From Opacimonas viscosa (GTDB taxonomy: Bacteria; Pseudomonadota; Gammaproteobacteria; Enterobacterales; Alteromonadaceae), in contig NZ_JANATA010000002.1 in assembly GCF_024199005.1 (NCBI RefSeq), positions 107,566 to 171,565 on the forward strand: a stretch of DNA of 64,000 bases. Reading direction: 5' to 3'. A program made the position numbers and the translations under genes. Under the pieces are notes generated by a model. It made no database searches. It saw only the letters and a program-made list of their open reading frames with translations, and was not told the DNA's origin. Every line of letters starts with the position of its first letter. The stretch's first letter is position 1. This document shows, piece by piece, positions 26,927-37,099 of this stretch.

Positions 26927-27457
26927 ATGGCAGATGAAGACGCGAAACCAGCAGGCAAAGGCAAATTAATTATTATCATTGCTATCGTGAGCATACTTGT
27001 CCTGGGTGGTGGTGGAGCAGCTGCGTATTTCTTGTTATTTGCAGAAGAACCCGTGGCGGAAGCGGTGGCTGCAGACGGTGAAGAAGGTGGCGATACTGCG
27101 ACAGAAGAAGTGGTTGAAGAACCCATTGATACTTCTCTAGCTGCAATGTATGTGGCAATGCCGAGGCCATTTGTCTTCAATGTTCCAGGTCAGACACGTG
27201 AGCGTCTGGTCCAAATAAAAGTCGAATTAATGGTGAGAGGTGTTGAGAATGATGCACTTGCAAGGCTACATATCCCTTTAATCGAAGGGACGTTATTACA
27301 AGTTTTTTCTGCGACGAATGCCGAAGATATTGCCACAGGGGCGGGCAAAGAAGCGTTAAAGTTGACTGCCACAAAAGAAGTTCAGAATCGGTTAAATGAT
27401 GTAACTGAACAACGAGTGATTGAACGTGTATTGTTTACCGGTTTTGTAATGCAATAA
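26927..27457 (+). CDS. fliL: FliL, stator-associated membrane protein
   Basis: FliL encircles and supports the stator units at the basal body. The 176-residue protein has a short cytoplasmic N-terminus and one transmembrane helix (about residues 11-36, KLIIIIAIVSILVLGG onward). A Glu/Ala/Val linker follows, then the periplasmic stomatin-like domain (RPFVFNVPGQTRERLVQIKV). A GGAAAAAGTA site precedes ATG. It starts the fliLMNOPQR-flhB part of the operon. Confidence 0.96.
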   Translation: MADEDAKPAGKGKLIIIIAIVSILVLGGGGAAAYFLLFAEEPVAEAVAADGEEGGDTATEEVVEEPIDTSLAAMYVAMPRPFVFNVPGQTRERLVQIKVELMVRGVENDALARLHIPLIEGTLLQVFSATNAEDIATGAGKEALKLTATKEVQNRLNDVTEQRVIERVLFTGFVMQ

Positions 27458-27478
27458 CTAGCGAATGAGCAAAAATTT

Positions 27479-28534
27479 ATGAGTGACGTATTATCCCAAG
27501 ACGAAATTGATGCTTTATTGCACGGTGTAGATGATGTGCCTGAAGAGGGTGATACTACCGTCGATGATAAAGATACGATGAGCTATGATTTTTCTTCTCA
27601 AGACAGAATCGTACGGGGTCGTATGCCTACGTTGGAAATTGTTAATGAACGCTTTGCACGGCACATGCGGGTCAGTCTCTTTAATATGATGCGACGTTCG
27701 GCAGAAGTTTCTATTAACGGGATTCAAATGATCAAGTTTGGTGAATATATCCATACTCTATTTGTCCCTACTAGCTTAAATATGGTGCGTTTTCGTCCCT
27801 TAAAAGGGACGGGGTTGATTACAATGGAAGCGCGTTTAGTGTTTATTCTGGTGGATAACTTTTTTGGTGGTGATGGTCGTTATCACGCCAAAATTGAAGG
27901 GCGAGAATTCACACCGACTGAGCGACGTATTATTCAGATGTTATTGAAAATTATTTTCGAGGATTACAATGAAGCTTGGTCGCCAGTCATGGATGTCTCT
28001 TTTGAGTATTTGGATTCAGAGGTGAACCCAGCAATGGCGAATATTGTGAGCCCTACAGAGGTTGTCGTCATTTCGTCATTCCACATTGAATTAGATGGTG
28101 GGGGCGGTGATTTTCATGTGTCTCTACCATATTCCATGTTGGAACCTATTCGAGAACTCTTGGATGCTGGTGTCCAATCGGATACTGAAGATACCGATTT
28201 TAGATGGAGCAAAGCGCTGCGTGATGAAATTATGGATGTTGATGTAGATATCAACACTCATTTACTTGATTTTACGCTTTCTTTGCGCGAGGTCATGGAC
28301 ATGAAAGCTGGAGATGTCATCCCTGTGGATATGCCAGAAAATCTTACGGTACTCGTCGAAGATTTACCGACGTTTAGAGCCAAGTTAGGGCGTTCTAGAG
28401 AAAACTTAGCATTACAAATTGTTGAAAAAATCCCTAGACCAACTACCGTGAAGTCAGACTTACAATTACTAACCCGTGGTGGTCAAGTGATTGACAGTGA
28501 CAAAGAATTACAAATATTAGCCGACGACCTATAA
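27479..28534 (+). CDS. fliM: FliM, motor switch protein
   Basis: FliM binds phospho-CheY and reverses the motor. The CheY-binding peptide LSQDEIDALL is at residues 5-14. The middle domain (FGEYIHTLFVPTSLNMVRFR) binds FliG and the C-terminal SpoA domain pairs with FliN. At 351 residues it is normal. CheY is encoded at 37877 and CheZ at 38288. Confidence 0.97.
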   Translation: MSDVLSQDEIDALLHGVDDVPEEGDTTVDDKDTMSYDFSSQDRIVRGRMPTLEIVNERFARHMRVSLFNMMRRSAEVSINGIQMIKFGEYIHTLFVPTSLNMVRFRPLKGTGLITMEARLVFILVDNFFGGDGRYHAKIEGREFTPTERRIIQMLLKIIFEDYNEAWSPVMDVSFEYLDSEVNPAMANIVSPTEVVVISSFHIELDGGGGDFHVSLPYSMLEPIRELLDAGVQSDTEDTDFRWSKALRDEIMDVDVDINTHLLDFTLSLREVMDMKAGDVIPVDMPENLTVLVEDLPTFRAKLGRSRENLALQIVEKIPRPTTVKSDLQLLTRGGQVIDSDKELQILADDL

Positions 28535-28550
28535 GTACGAGGAAAGAGTC

Positions 28551-28964
28551 ATGAGTGAAGAAAACGACGATTGGGCAGCAGCAATGGCTGAACAAGCAGA
28601 TGCAGAGGCTGAGACGAGTGCTACAACAGAAGATAATGTAGATGATGTCCAGGTTGCTGATTTTGATGAATTATCAGATGCTAGTGATGGTGCTGAGTTT
28701 GATAATAACAAGTTGGATACCATTTTAGATATTCCTGTCAATATTTCCATGGAGGTGGGAAGAAGTAGTATTAGCATCCGTAATCTATTGCAATTGAACC
28801 AAGGTTCAGTTGTCGAATTAGACCGAGTTGCCGGAGAGCCATTAGATGTTTTAGTAAATGGCACGTTGATTGCTCATGGAGAAGTAGTAGTCGTCAACGA
28901 TAAATTTGGTATCCGGTTAACAGATGTTATTAGTCAAATCGAAAGAATTAAAAAACTCAAATAA
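28551..28964 (+). CDS. fliN: FliN, motor switch/C-ring protein
   Basis: FliN forms the base of the C ring. The 137 residues comprise an acidic N-terminal 50 and the SpoA domain (ILDIPVNISMEVGRSSISIR, then [20 protein letters not shown]), as in other gammaproteobacterial FliN. ATG follows ACGAGGAAAGAGTC. The end overlaps the fliO frame by 41 bases. Confidence 0.97.
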   Translation: MSEENDDWAAAMAEQADAEAETSATTEDNVDDVQVADFDELSDASDGAEFDNNKLDTILDIPVNISMEVGRSSISIRNLLQLNQGSVVELDRVAGEPLDVLVNGTLIAHGEVVVVNDKFGIRLTDVISQIERIKKLK

Positions 28965-29403
28965 AATCCTATTTAAAACCAAGGGGTTAGCTGCTTTATG
29001 TGCTTCGCTTCTTGGTTTTTTTGTACCCGCCGCATTGGCCCAATCCAATACTTCCTATTCTAGTCTTTCACAAATAGCGTCAATTTTCTTTTCTTTATTA
29101 TTTGTTATCGCAATAATTTTTGGCTTGGCCTATTTAATGCGTCGTTTTAATGTCACTCATGCAACTAAAGGCGAAATGCATGTCGTTGCTAGCATGATGG
29201 CAGGCACTAAAGAACGCATCATGGTATTACAAGTAGGACAAGAGCAGCACTTAATTGGGGTAACAGCGACCCAAATTTCTCATTTAGCTAAGTTAGAGAC
29301 TCCACTGGATATTGAAGCGGACAACACTGGCAGTTTCAAAGATAAATTAGCACTGGCTATGGCTCAAAAAATTAACCCAAATGTCAGTGGAGATAAATCA
29401 TGA
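28924..29403 (+). CDS. fliO: FliO, export-gate assembly protein
   Basis: FliO is a small membrane protein that helps FliP assemble. The 159-residue product has a cleavable-looking N-terminal hydrophobic segment ([19 protein letters not shown]). A transmembrane helix follows at about residues 52-72 ([18 protein letters not shown]), then the cytoplasmic FliO domain ([20 protein letters not shown]). The start is uncertain: ATG 28924 lies inside fliN, and no later start keeps the signal region. The stop overlaps the fliP start (ATGA). Confidence 0.92.
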   Translation: MLLVKSKELKNSNKILFKTKGLAALCASLLGFFVPAALAQSNTSYSSLSQIASIFFSLLFVIAIIFGLAYLMRRFNVTHATKGEMHVVASMMAGTKERIMVLQVGQEQHLIGVTATQISHLAKLETPLDIEADNTGSFKDKLALAMAQKINPNVSGDKS

Positions 29404-30257
29404 ACACAAATTTTGGACTGTATGCAAAAATATCGCAGGTTTTTGGGGAACAAATCATACCGTTATTAACGCAATTAGTGACTAAAACGGACGGTGTCAA
29501 ATACTACACTCAGCTGGGCTTACTAGGAGTGGGCATTTTAGTTGCTGCATTCCCAAGTGAGTCATTCGCACAGGGCATTCCTGCTGTTACAGTCACCAAT
29601 AATACCGATGGTACTCAAGATTACTCGATGACGTTACAAGCGTTGTTCATTATGACAGCTTTGAGCCTTATTCCGGTATTTATCATGATGATGACGGCTT
29701 TTACGCGAATTATTGTCGTGATGTCTATTTTGCGTCAAGCAATTGGTTTGCAGCAGTCACCGTCAAACCAAATTATCATCGGCATCAGCTTATTCTTAAC
29801 GATGTTTATCATGGCGCCAGTGTTCGACGAGGTCAACGAAACTGCATTACAGCCATATTTAAGTGAAGAGATGACCGCAAAAGCGGCGTTTGAGCAAGCA
29901 AAGTTACCAATGCGCGCTTTTATGTTGTCGCAAACTCGGATTAAAGATCTAGAAACGTTTATTCGCATAGGTGGCTATGAGGACCAATTTGCTGAGCCCG
30001 CTGATGTGCCTTTGACCGTTCTCATTCCAGCATTTGTTACAAGTGAACTAAAAACCGCTTTTCAGATCGGTTTCATGTTATTTATTCCTTTTTTGATCCT
30101 CGACTTGGTTGTAGCTTCGATTTTGATGGCCATGGGTATGATGATGCTTTCACCTATGATTGTGTCATTGCCATTTAAGCTTATGCTGTTCGTTTTAGTG
30201 GATGGTTGGAACTTAATATTCGGTACCCTTGCCACTAGTTTTGGTATGGGGACTTAG
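29400..30257 (+). CDS. fliP: FliP, export-gate membrane protein
   Basis: FliP is the core pore subunit of the flagellar type III secretion gate. The family motifs are intact ([53 protein letters not shown]). At 285 residues it is about 40 longer than E. coli FliP; the excess is an N-terminal leader (about residues 1-58) with a hydrophobic stretch ending ESFAQ that looks like a signal peptide preceded by extra residues. A shorter start is not obvious because no better ATG with a ribosome site lies downstream. Confidence 0.96.
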   Translation: MNTNFGLYAKISQVFGEQIIPLLTQLVTKTDGVKYYTQLGLLGVGILVAAFPSESFAQGIPAVTVTNNTDGTQDYSMTLQALFIMTALSLIPVFIMMMTAFTRIIVVMSILRQAIGLQQSPSNQIIIGISLFLTMFIMAPVFDEVNETALQPYLSEEMTAKAAFEQAKLPMRAFMLSQTRIKDLETFIRIGGYEDQFAEPADVPLTVLIPAFVTSELKTAFQIGFMLFIPFLILDLVVASILMAMGMMMLSPMIVSLPFKLMLFVLVDGWNLIFGTLATSFGMGT

Positions 30258-30268
30258 GAGGAATATTT

Positions 30269-30538
30269 ATGTCACCAGAAGTATTCGTAGAATTATTAAA
30301 AGAAGCGATGTTACTCGTTATCGTGTTGGTTTCAGCGATTATCGTTCCAGGCCTATTAATTGGTTTAGTTGTAGCAGTATTCCAAGCTGCAACGAGTATC
30401 AATGAACAAACGATGAGTTTTTTACCACGCCTTATTGTGACTTTGTTGGTATTGAGCTGGGGAGGCAATTGGTTTGTCCAAAAATTCATGGATTATACCT
30501 TTAATATGGTCCACAAAATTCCAATTGTGATTGGGTAA
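30269..30538 (+). CDS. fliQ: FliQ, export-gate membrane protein
   Basis: This 89-residue, two-helix subunit of the FliPQR gate begins MSPEVFVELLKEAMLLVIVL, with the second helix near LIVTLLVLSWGGNWFV. Family length is about 89 and the match is exact. GGAGGAATATTT precedes ATG. Confidence 0.97.
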   Translation: MSPEVFVELLKEAMLLVIVLVSAIIVPGLLIGLVVAVFQAATSINEQTMSFLPRLIVTLLVLSWGGNWFVQKFMDYTFNMVHKIPIVIG

Positions 30539-30573
30539 TTGTATGTACAAAAAATTCACAGTTACCGACTAAT

Positions 30574-31353
30574 ATGGAAATTTTAACTAGTACCATCATG
30601 CAAGCTTTGGCAGATTATATTCTGCCATTTTTGCGTATTTCTGGAATGTTGATCTCGATGGTCGGTTTCAGTGCGAAAACTATACCCACGCCGATTCGTA
30701 ATTTATTGGCGATGTTTATTGCTGTAGCTGTTATGCCAATGGTTCCCCCGACACCCATTACTGACTTGGTTTCAGCAGGAGCTTTTGTTGAGATGATTGA
30801 ACAGTTAATCGTTGGGGTCGTACTGGGCTTTATCTCAGCTATGGTGCTAGACACTTTTGTTTTAGCGGGACAAATAATAGCGATGCAGACCGGTTTGGGC
30901 TTTGCGTCAATTGTTGATCCAATCAATGGTATTTCGGTGCCAGCGGTTGGTCAATTTTACTTAATCTTAGCAACGTTGATTTTTTGGGCAATAGATGGCC
31001 ATTTGGCGATGATTCAAATCGTTGCCTTGAGTTTTCAGGCCTTTCCCATTGGTGAAGTTTGGTTTACTGCTGAACAGTTCAAAGAAATTGCGCATTGGGG
31101 GAGTTGGTTGTTTATTGCCGCTGTTACCGTCGCTTTAGCGCCCATTGTCTCTTTGCTTATTGTGAACTTAGCGTTTGGAGTTATGACGAAAGCAGCGCCA
31201 CAAATGAATATATTTACGATTGGTTTTTCAATCGCTCAGATCATGGGGTTAATCATTATTTTCTTAACCTTAGAAAATATGACAACGCACTTTACAACCC
31301 AATGGAACCGTGGCCAAGAGTTAATGTGCTCGTTGGTTCGCGTGTGTTTGTAG
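30574..31353 (+). CDS. fliR: FliR, export-gate membrane protein
   Basis: FliR completes the FliPQR export pore. The 259-residue polytopic protein has around six hydrophobic helices and the family motifs (AGQIIAMQTGLGFASIVDPI, FGVMTKAAPQMNIFTIGFSI). It is 35 bp after fliQ and 9 bp before flhB. Confidence 0.97.
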   Translation: MEILTSTIMQALADYILPFLRISGMLISMVGFSAKTIPTPIRNLLAMFIAVAVMPMVPPTPITDLVSAGAFVEMIEQLIVGVVLGFISAMVLDTFVLAGQIIAMQTGLGFASIVDPINGISVPAVGQFYLILATLIFWAIDGHLAMIQIVALSFQAFPIGEVWFTAEQFKEIAHWGSWLFIAAVTVALAPIVSLLIVNLAFGVMTKAAPQMNIFTIGFSIAQIMGLIIIFLTLENMTTHFTTQWNRGQELMCSLVRVCL

Positions 31354-31362
31354 GAGGGCGTC

Positions 31363-32490
31363 ATGGCACAAGATGATTTCGACAAAACAGAAGAACCCAC
31401 GGACAAAAAAATAGAAGATGCCCGCAAAGAAGGGCAGGTCGCACGTTCCATGGAGTTATCCACCGCGTTAGTATTGATCTCAAGTGCACTGGGTTTTATG
31501 TTTTTTGGCTCATTTATCGCTTCGGCAGTATTTGGCTTGACGGAACGAACGTTTACCCTATCACGAGATGAAACTTATGACACTACTCACATGTTCCAAG
31601 CTTGGGGGTGGGTGATTGACTTGGTGCAGTGGCCAGTACTGATGTTCTTGGTTGTTTCATTAGTGGGGGGTGTCTACGGCAATATTGCACTAGGTGGGTT
31701 TAATTTCACTTGGAAAGGCGCAGCGCCTAAGATGACCAAAATCAGCCCTGTCAGTGGTTTTAAAAGAATGTTTGGGGTGAATGCTTTAGTTGAACTAGGG
31801 AAATCTATTGCTAAAATCGTGGTTATATTGTCAGCTGCGTATTTTGCTTTGTTATTTTTTAAAGATGAAGCGTTACATTTAGACCAAGAGTTATTTCCTG
31901 CAAACATATTTCATGCGATTGATATGCTCGAATGGGCATTCTTGATTTTGACTCTAGCAATGTTGCCGATTGTCGCGATTGACGTCCCATTTCAAGTCTA
32001 TAAATACACCAAAGATTTGAAAATGAGTAAGCAAGAAGTTAAGGATGAACGGAAAAACGCTGAAGGCGACCCTATGACCAAAAGTAGGGTTCGTCGTTTA
32101 CAATACCAAGCAGCCGCTAACCGAATGATGCAAGACGTTCCAGAAGCCGATGTTATCATCACTAACCCGACTCATTATTCTGTCGCTATCAAATATGATC
32201 AAGACGGAGAACGAGCCCCCGTGATGGTAGCCAAAGGTATTGATGAACTTGCGATGCATATCAGGACGGTAGCAAGTGCACATGGCGTGATGTTGATTCC
32301 TTCTCCGATGCTAGCACGTGCGATTTATTATTCGACTGAAATCAATCAAGAAGTCCCCCAAAAGTTGTTTATGGCAGTCGCTCAAGTTCTTGCTTATGTC
32401 TATCAATTAAAAGCTTACAAGTCAGGTAAAGCACAGCGTCCTAAAGCGTTGAGCAAGTCCTTGCCAATACCGCCTGAATTACGTCGATAA
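31363..32490 (+). CDS. flhB: FlhB, export-gate specificity switch protein
   Basis: FlhB changes export specificity from rod/hook to filament proteins by self-cleavage. The autocleavage motif NPTH is at residues 268-271, within IITNPTHYSVAIKY, next to the basic linker (KNAEGDPMTKSRVRR). Four transmembrane helices precede it. Length 375 is standard. It ends the fliE to flhB series. Confidence 0.97.
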   Translation: MAQDDFDKTEEPTDKKIEDARKEGQVARSMELSTALVLISSALGFMFFGSFIASAVFGLTERTFTLSRDETYDTTHMFQAWGWVIDLVQWPVLMFLVVSLVGGVYGNIALGGFNFTWKGAAPKMTKISPVSGFKRMFGVNALVELGKSIAKIVVILSAAYFALLFFKDEALHLDQELFPANIFHAIDMLEWAFLILTLAMLPIVAIDVPFQVYKYTKDLKMSKQEVKDERKNAEGDPMTKSRVRRLQYQAAANRMMQDVPEADVIITNPTHYSVAIKYDQDGERAPVMVAKGIDELAMHIRTVASAHGVMLIPSPMLARAIYYSTEINQEVPQKLFMAVAQVLAYVYQLKAYKSGKAQRPKALSKSLPIPPELRR

Positions 32491-32568
32491 AAATATAGCT
32501 CATATAAATCAATGGTTTATACCTTTCACAAAGTGGCCTTATAGTCTCCTAAAACGTGTTATGCAACT

Positions 32569-32583
32569 TGGCACGTTAGTTGT
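32569..32583 (+). promoter_or_regulatory. Probable sigma-54 promoter of the flhA operon
   Basis: TGGCACGTTAGTTGT matches the -24 element perfectly and the -12 element except for GT in place of GC, with the correct 10-base spacing. It lies 41 bases before the flhA ATG, in a 134-base gap where a new operon would begin. Confidence 0.6.
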
Positions 32584-32624
32584 ACTACTTCTAGTATGAT
32601 TTCTCTAACGTCAATAATCTGTTT

Positions 32625-34721
32625 ATGCAATTAGCGAGTTATTTTCCTAAATTAGACCGTCAACAGTTCAAAACAATGGGGGCTGGTTTAGGCGCACCTA
32701 TTGTAGTTTTGGCGATAATGGGCATGGTGATACTACCGATGCCAGCTTTCTTATTGGATATTCTGTTCAGTTTTAATATTGCTCTTTCTTTGGTCGTTAT
32801 TTTGGTTTCGGTGTTCACGAAACGACCTATTGATTTTGGCATTTTCCCATTTATTTTATTAGTCGCTACAGTTTTGCGCCTAGCCTTGAATGTGGCGTCA
32901 ACTCGAGTCGTTTTGTTGTATGGACACGAGGGTGGAGATGCGGCTGGTAAAGTGATTCAGTCGTTTGGTGAAGTCGTCATTGGTGGTAATTACGCAGTGG
33001 GTATTGTGGTATTCATTATCCTGCTCATCATTAATTTCAAAGTGGTTACCGCAGGTGCAGGGCGTATCTCAGAAGTATCAGCACGTTTCACATTGGATGC
33101 GATGCCAGGTAAACAAATGGCAATCGATGCAGATTTGAACGCAGGGTATATCGATCAAGATGAAGCGCGAAAACGCCGCGAAGAAGTCACCTCAGAAGCC
33201 GATTTTTATGGTTCGATGGACGGTGCGTCAAAATTTGTCAAAGGCGATGCTATAGCTGGTTTATTCATTATGTTAATCAACATTGTTGGCGGTCTGTTTA
33301 TTGGCATGATGCAACATGATTTAGCTTTCGGTACCGCAATCGAAGTGTATACCTTACTGACGATTGGCGATGGGTTAGTTGCACAAATTCCATCTTTACT
33401 ACTCTCTGTAGCGACGGCAATAATCGTGACACGTGAAAATGATTCACAAGAAATGGGCTATGAGATTCGTCAGCAACTGGGTAACAGCAAAGCCTTGTAT
33501 GTTACAGCGGGTATATTATTTGTCATGGGTATTGTTCCGGGGATGCCGCATTTAGCATTCTTGGGGTTAAGTGCCTTGGTGGGTGGCTATGCCTTGTATC
33601 GTACTTATTTACGCAAGCAAGAGTCTGAGAACGCCGCTAAAGTTGACATGCTGCCGTCTGAAAATAGTCCTCAAGAGACTAAAGAGCTCGGTTGGGATGA
33701 TGTGCAACAAGTCGATACTATTGGTTTAGAAGTGGGATATCGTTTGATTCCATTAGTGGACAAGACCCAAAACGGTGAGTTGTTATCTAGAATTAAAGGT
33801 GTCCGTAAGAAGCTTTCACAAGAACTAGGGTTCTTGATCCCACCCGTACATATTCGCGACAATTTAGATTTAAATCCAAATGCCTACAATATATCCATGA
33901 TGGGTGTCACGGTAGGTGAAGCTGATATTGAGTATGACCAAGAAATGGCGATTAACCCAGGCCAAGTATTTGGTAATTTAAATGGCACACCCACCCAAGA
34001 TCCAGCTTTTGGGTTAGATGCTGTTTGGATCAATCCTGACCAAAGAGAACATGCTCAAACACTAGGCTATACCGTTGTTGATAATGCTACCGTGATTGCC
34101 ACACACGTCAGCCAATTATTAACCAATAATGCCTACCAACTATTAGGGCATGAAGAAGTTCAACAGTTACTCGATATGCTCGAAAAACAAAGTCCTAAGT
34201 TAGTAGAAGGCCTAGTGCCAGATTTACTCTCTTTGAGTACGATGGTGAAAGTCCTACAAACATTGCTTTTTGAAGGCGTACCGATCAGGGATATGCGGAC
34301 GATAGTGCAGACCTTGTCTGAGTTTGCGCCGAAAAGTCAAGATCCTGACGTATTGGTTTCAGCATGCCGAATTGCGCTAAAGCGTTTAATTATTCAAGAC
34401 ATTAATGGACCCAGTCTAGAAATCCCAGTAATTACTTTGTCACCAGATTTGGAACAGATGTTGCATCAGTCTCTACAAGCTGGTGGTGATGACGGTGCAG
34501 GAATAGAGCCAGGCCTGGCTGAGCGGTTGCAACAATCGTTAAACGAGGCAAGTCAGAAGCAGGAAATTTCCGGAGAGCCGGCAATATTGTTAACGTCTGG
34601 ATTATTAAGACCCGTATTATCTCGATTCTTTAAAAATGCGGTACAAGGCTTGCAAGTATTGTCTTATCAAGAGATTCCAGACGACAAACAAATTAAAATC
34701 GTAAGTTCAATTGGTCAATAG
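32625..34721 (+). CDS. flhA: FlhA, export-gate protein
   Basis: FlhA forms the nonameric cytoplasmic ring of the export gate and converts proton motive force to export. At 698 residues it has eight N-terminal transmembrane helices and the FHIPEP motifs (LRLALNVASTRVVLLYGHEG, AGRISEVSARFTLDAMPGKQ). The large C-terminal cytoplasmic domain starts at about residue 340. It is the first gene of the flhA-flhF-flhG-fliA-che operon. Confidence 0.97.
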   Translation: MQLASYFPKLDRQQFKTMGAGLGAPIVVLAIMGMVILPMPAFLLDILFSFNIALSLVVILVSVFTKRPIDFGIFPFILLVATVLRLALNVASTRVVLLYGHEGGDAAGKVIQSFGEVVIGGNYAVGIVVFIILLIINFKVVTAGAGRISEVSARFTLDAMPGKQMAIDADLNAGYIDQDEARKRREEVTSEADFYGSMDGASKFVKGDAIAGLFIMLINIVGGLFIGMMQHDLAFGTAIEVYTLLTIGDGLVAQIPSLLLSVATAIIVTRENDSQEMGYEIRQQLGNSKALYVTAGILFVMGIVPGMPHLAFLGLSALVGGYALYRTYLRKQESENAAKVDMLPSENSPQETKELGWDDVQQVDTIGLEVGYRLIPLVDKTQNGELLSRIKGVRKKLSQELGFLIPPVHIRDNLDLNPNAYNISMMGVTVGEADIEYDQEMAINPGQVFGNLNGTPTQDPAFGLDAVWINPDQREHAQTLGYTVVDNATVIATHVSQLLTNNAYQLLGHEEVQQLLDMLEKQSPKLVEGLVPDLLSLSTMVKVLQTLLFEGVPIRDMRTIVQTLSEFAPKSQDPDVLVSACRIALKRLIIQDINGPSLEIPVITLSPDLEQMLHQSLQAGGDDGAGIEPGLAERLQQSLNEASQKQEISGEPAILLTSGLLRPVLSRFFKNAVQGLQVLSYQEIPDDKQIKIVSSIGQ

Positions 34722-34757
34722 ACCTTGAGTTTACCGCAGTATTTAGCGGAGTAGAAA

Positions 34758-36236
34758 ATGAAAATAAGACGTTTTACAGGAAAAGATATGCGTGAAGCAT
34801 TGCGTTTAGTTAAAGAAGAACTAGGCGCAGATGCTGTCATCATGTCGAATAAAAAAACGGCCAACGGGATTGAACTTGTCGCAGCTTATGACAAGGAGCC
34901 ACAAGGTAATCACACTGCTTCGACTCGGTCAGTCAATAATCCGACTGGACAAAATACTGACGAAACTGCACCACGTATTTTGACGCCACAGAACAATACC
35001 CGTAACACAGCTTCGACTTCTGTCCGTCCTAGTCAAACATTGAGTGAAATCATTGGCGATTCAGGACAAGATAACTTACAAGCATTGTTGGAAAAGCAAA
35101 TGGCTAAAACCAATGGGTCTGCTCAGACGATTCATCAGCAGACACAAATGGACCAACATTCACAAGCCTTACAAGCAAATGTAAAGGAACATCACACACC
35201 GGCTAAAGGACCCAAAAGTTTAGCCGAAATGAGTGCTGAACAGGCAGCGTTACAAACAACTCAAGCAGCACAGCTAGCAAACTCGTCCACAGCAACTACT
35301 AGTGCTGATATTACCGATATTGCGGAAATTAAAGCTGAGTTAAACGCTTTACGCAGTGTATTGACACATCAAGTCGCAGGTTTAGTTCAACAAGATAAAC
35401 AACGCCAGAACCCCGTTAAGCATTTCCTTTGTCATGAATTACAAAAAATGGGGATCAATGCACCGTTGGCAGAGCAATTAATGACCTTTGTGCCTGATAC
35501 GAGTAATGAACGTCAAGCTTGGATGTTTGTGTTGAAGTTATTAGCAAATCGTTTACGCATTGCTGGGCATGATATTACACAAGAAGGCGGTGTAGTGGCT
35601 TTAGTCGGGCCGACCGGAACCGGTAAAACGACAACAGTTGCTAAATTAGCTGCTCAATTTGCCAAACAACACGGTGCCGATTCTGTGGCGATGGTGACCA
35701 TTGATAATTATCGCATAGCGGCATACGAGCAACTCGCTACATATGGAAAAATCATTGGCTGTCAGGTAAAAAAAGCACAAAGTTCACAGGAGTTGGCCGA
35801 TATACTTTTTCAAATGCGTCATAAAAAATTAGTGTTGATTGATTCTGCAGGGTTTAGTCAGCGTGATGTGCGTTTGATTAACCAATTATCGACTTTCGAA
35901 AATGTGACTAATATGCCAATTAAAAAATATCTAGTCACCCAAGCAAGCGCTCAGTATCAAGTGTTACAACGCATTATCGCGGCTTATCAAGGGATCGAGT
36001 TAGCCGGTTGTATTATGACCAAAACGGATGAGTGTTATTCGCTCGGTGAAGTTCTCAGTGTCGCGATAGAAAATGATTTGCCACTTAGTTATGTCACCAA
36101 TGGACAAAAAGTCCCTGAGGACATTGCCATTGCTGGAGCGGAAAAAATTGTCGCAGAAGCAGCGAAATTATATAAAAAATATTCAGTGAACTATACTAAA
36201 GGAATGCATACACAACATGCAGCGCGAGCAATATGA
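34758..36236 (+). CDS. flhF: FlhF, SRP-type GTPase for polar flagellar placement
   Basis: FlhF recruits the first flagellar components to the pole. At 492 residues it has a basic N-terminus (MKIRRFTGKDMREALRLVKE) and a Gln/Thr-rich linker (about 50-190). The N and G domains of the SRP GTPase family follow: P-loop GPTGTGKTTTVAKL, TIDNYR, LIDSAGFS and TKTDE. It overlaps flhG by 4 bases, fitting their joint action. Confidence 0.97.
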   Translation: MKIRRFTGKDMREALRLVKEELGADAVIMSNKKTANGIELVAAYDKEPQGNHTASTRSVNNPTGQNTDETAPRILTPQNNTRNTASTSVRPSQTLSEIIGDSGQDNLQALLEKQMAKTNGSAQTIHQQTQMDQHSQALQANVKEHHTPAKGPKSLAEMSAEQAALQTTQAAQLANSSTATTSADITDIAEIKAELNALRSVLTHQVAGLVQQDKQRQNPVKHFLCHELQKMGINAPLAEQLMTFVPDTSNERQAWMFVLKLLANRLRIAGHDITQEGGVVALVGPTGTGKTTTVAKLAAQFAKQHGADSVAMVTIDNYRIAAYEQLATYGKIIGCQVKKAQSSQELADILFQMRHKKLVLIDSAGFSQRDVRLINQLSTFENVTNMPIKKYLVTQASAQYQVLQRIIAAYQGIELAGCIMTKTDECYSLGEVLSVAIENDLPLSYVTNGQKVPEDIAIAGAEKIVAEAAKLYKKYSVNYTKGMHTQHAARAI

Positions 36237-37099
36237 TGGATGATCAAGCAAGCAGTTTAAGAAAAATGCACCAGTCGCAATTAGTCAAAGTAATTGCTGT
36301 TACCGGTGGTAAAGGTGGTGTCGGTAAAACCAATATCACATTAAATACTGCCATAGCCCTAGCTAAACAAGGTAAACGGGTCATGGTTCTGGATGCCGAT
36401 TTAGGTTTGGCCAACGTCGATGTATTACTGGGTTTGCGCGTTGAAAGAAACCTTGCTCACGTATTGGCGGGTGAATGTACCATTGACGATATTTTAATTA
36501 CCGGACCTCATGGAATCAAAATTGCTCCAGCATCATCCGGTACCCAAGCCATGACTGATTTATCGATAGCTGAACATGCCGGTCTCATTCGAGCTTTTAG
36601 TAACATGCAGACACCGATTGATATTTTATTGGTCGATACTGCTGCTGGGATTTCAGATATGGTGCTCAGTTTCAGTCGGGCCGCCCAAGATATTATGGTG
36701 GTTGTATGTGACGAACCCACCTCATTAACAGATGCTTACGCTTTGATTAAATTACTGAACCGTGAACATGGCGTTTTTAAATTTAAAATTGTTGCCAATA
36801 TGGTGAGGGATATCCGAGAAGGCCAAGAACTTTTTCAAAAATTATCTATGGTTTCCAGTCGTTTTTTAGATGTCGCACTAGAGTTAGTGGCGACAGTGCC
36901 ATTTGATGAAAATATTCGCAAGTCTGTGAGACGTCAACAATCCATTGTAGATGCATTTCCTAGTTCACCTGCAGCTGTTGCTGTAAGTAATTTGGCACAA
37001 CAGGTGACGAAATGGCCATTACCAAATCAGCCAGGAGGGCACTTGGAATTCTTTTTAGAACAACTCGTCGACAAAAAAGTAGTAGGAGGTGAATTGTGA
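36233..37099 (+). CDS. flhG: FlhG/FleN, MinD-like ATPase limiting flagellar number
   Basis: FlhG restrains FlhF so that a single polar flagellum forms. The 288-residue MinD/ParA-type protein has the deviant Walker A KGGVGKTNITLNT. The N-terminal motif DQASSLR matches the DQAxxLR element that stimulates FlhF GTPase activity in characterised homologues. The C-terminal region holds the membrane-targeting helix in this family. It overlaps flhF and fliA at its two ends (ATGA, GTGA). Confidence 0.96.
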   Translation: MMDDQASSLRKMHQSQLVKVIAVTGGKGGVGKTNITLNTAIALAKQGKRVMVLDADLGLANVDVLLGLRVERNLAHVLAGECTIDDILITGPHGIKIAPASSGTQAMTDLSIAEHAGLIRAFSNMQTPIDILLVDTAAGISDMVLSFSRAAQDIMVVVCDEPTSLTDAYALIKLLNREHGVFKFKIVANMVRDIREGQELFQKLSMVSSRFLDVALELVATVPFDENIRKSVRRQQSIVDAFPSSPAAVAVSNLAQQVTKWPLPNQPGGHLEFFLEQLVDKKVVGGEL

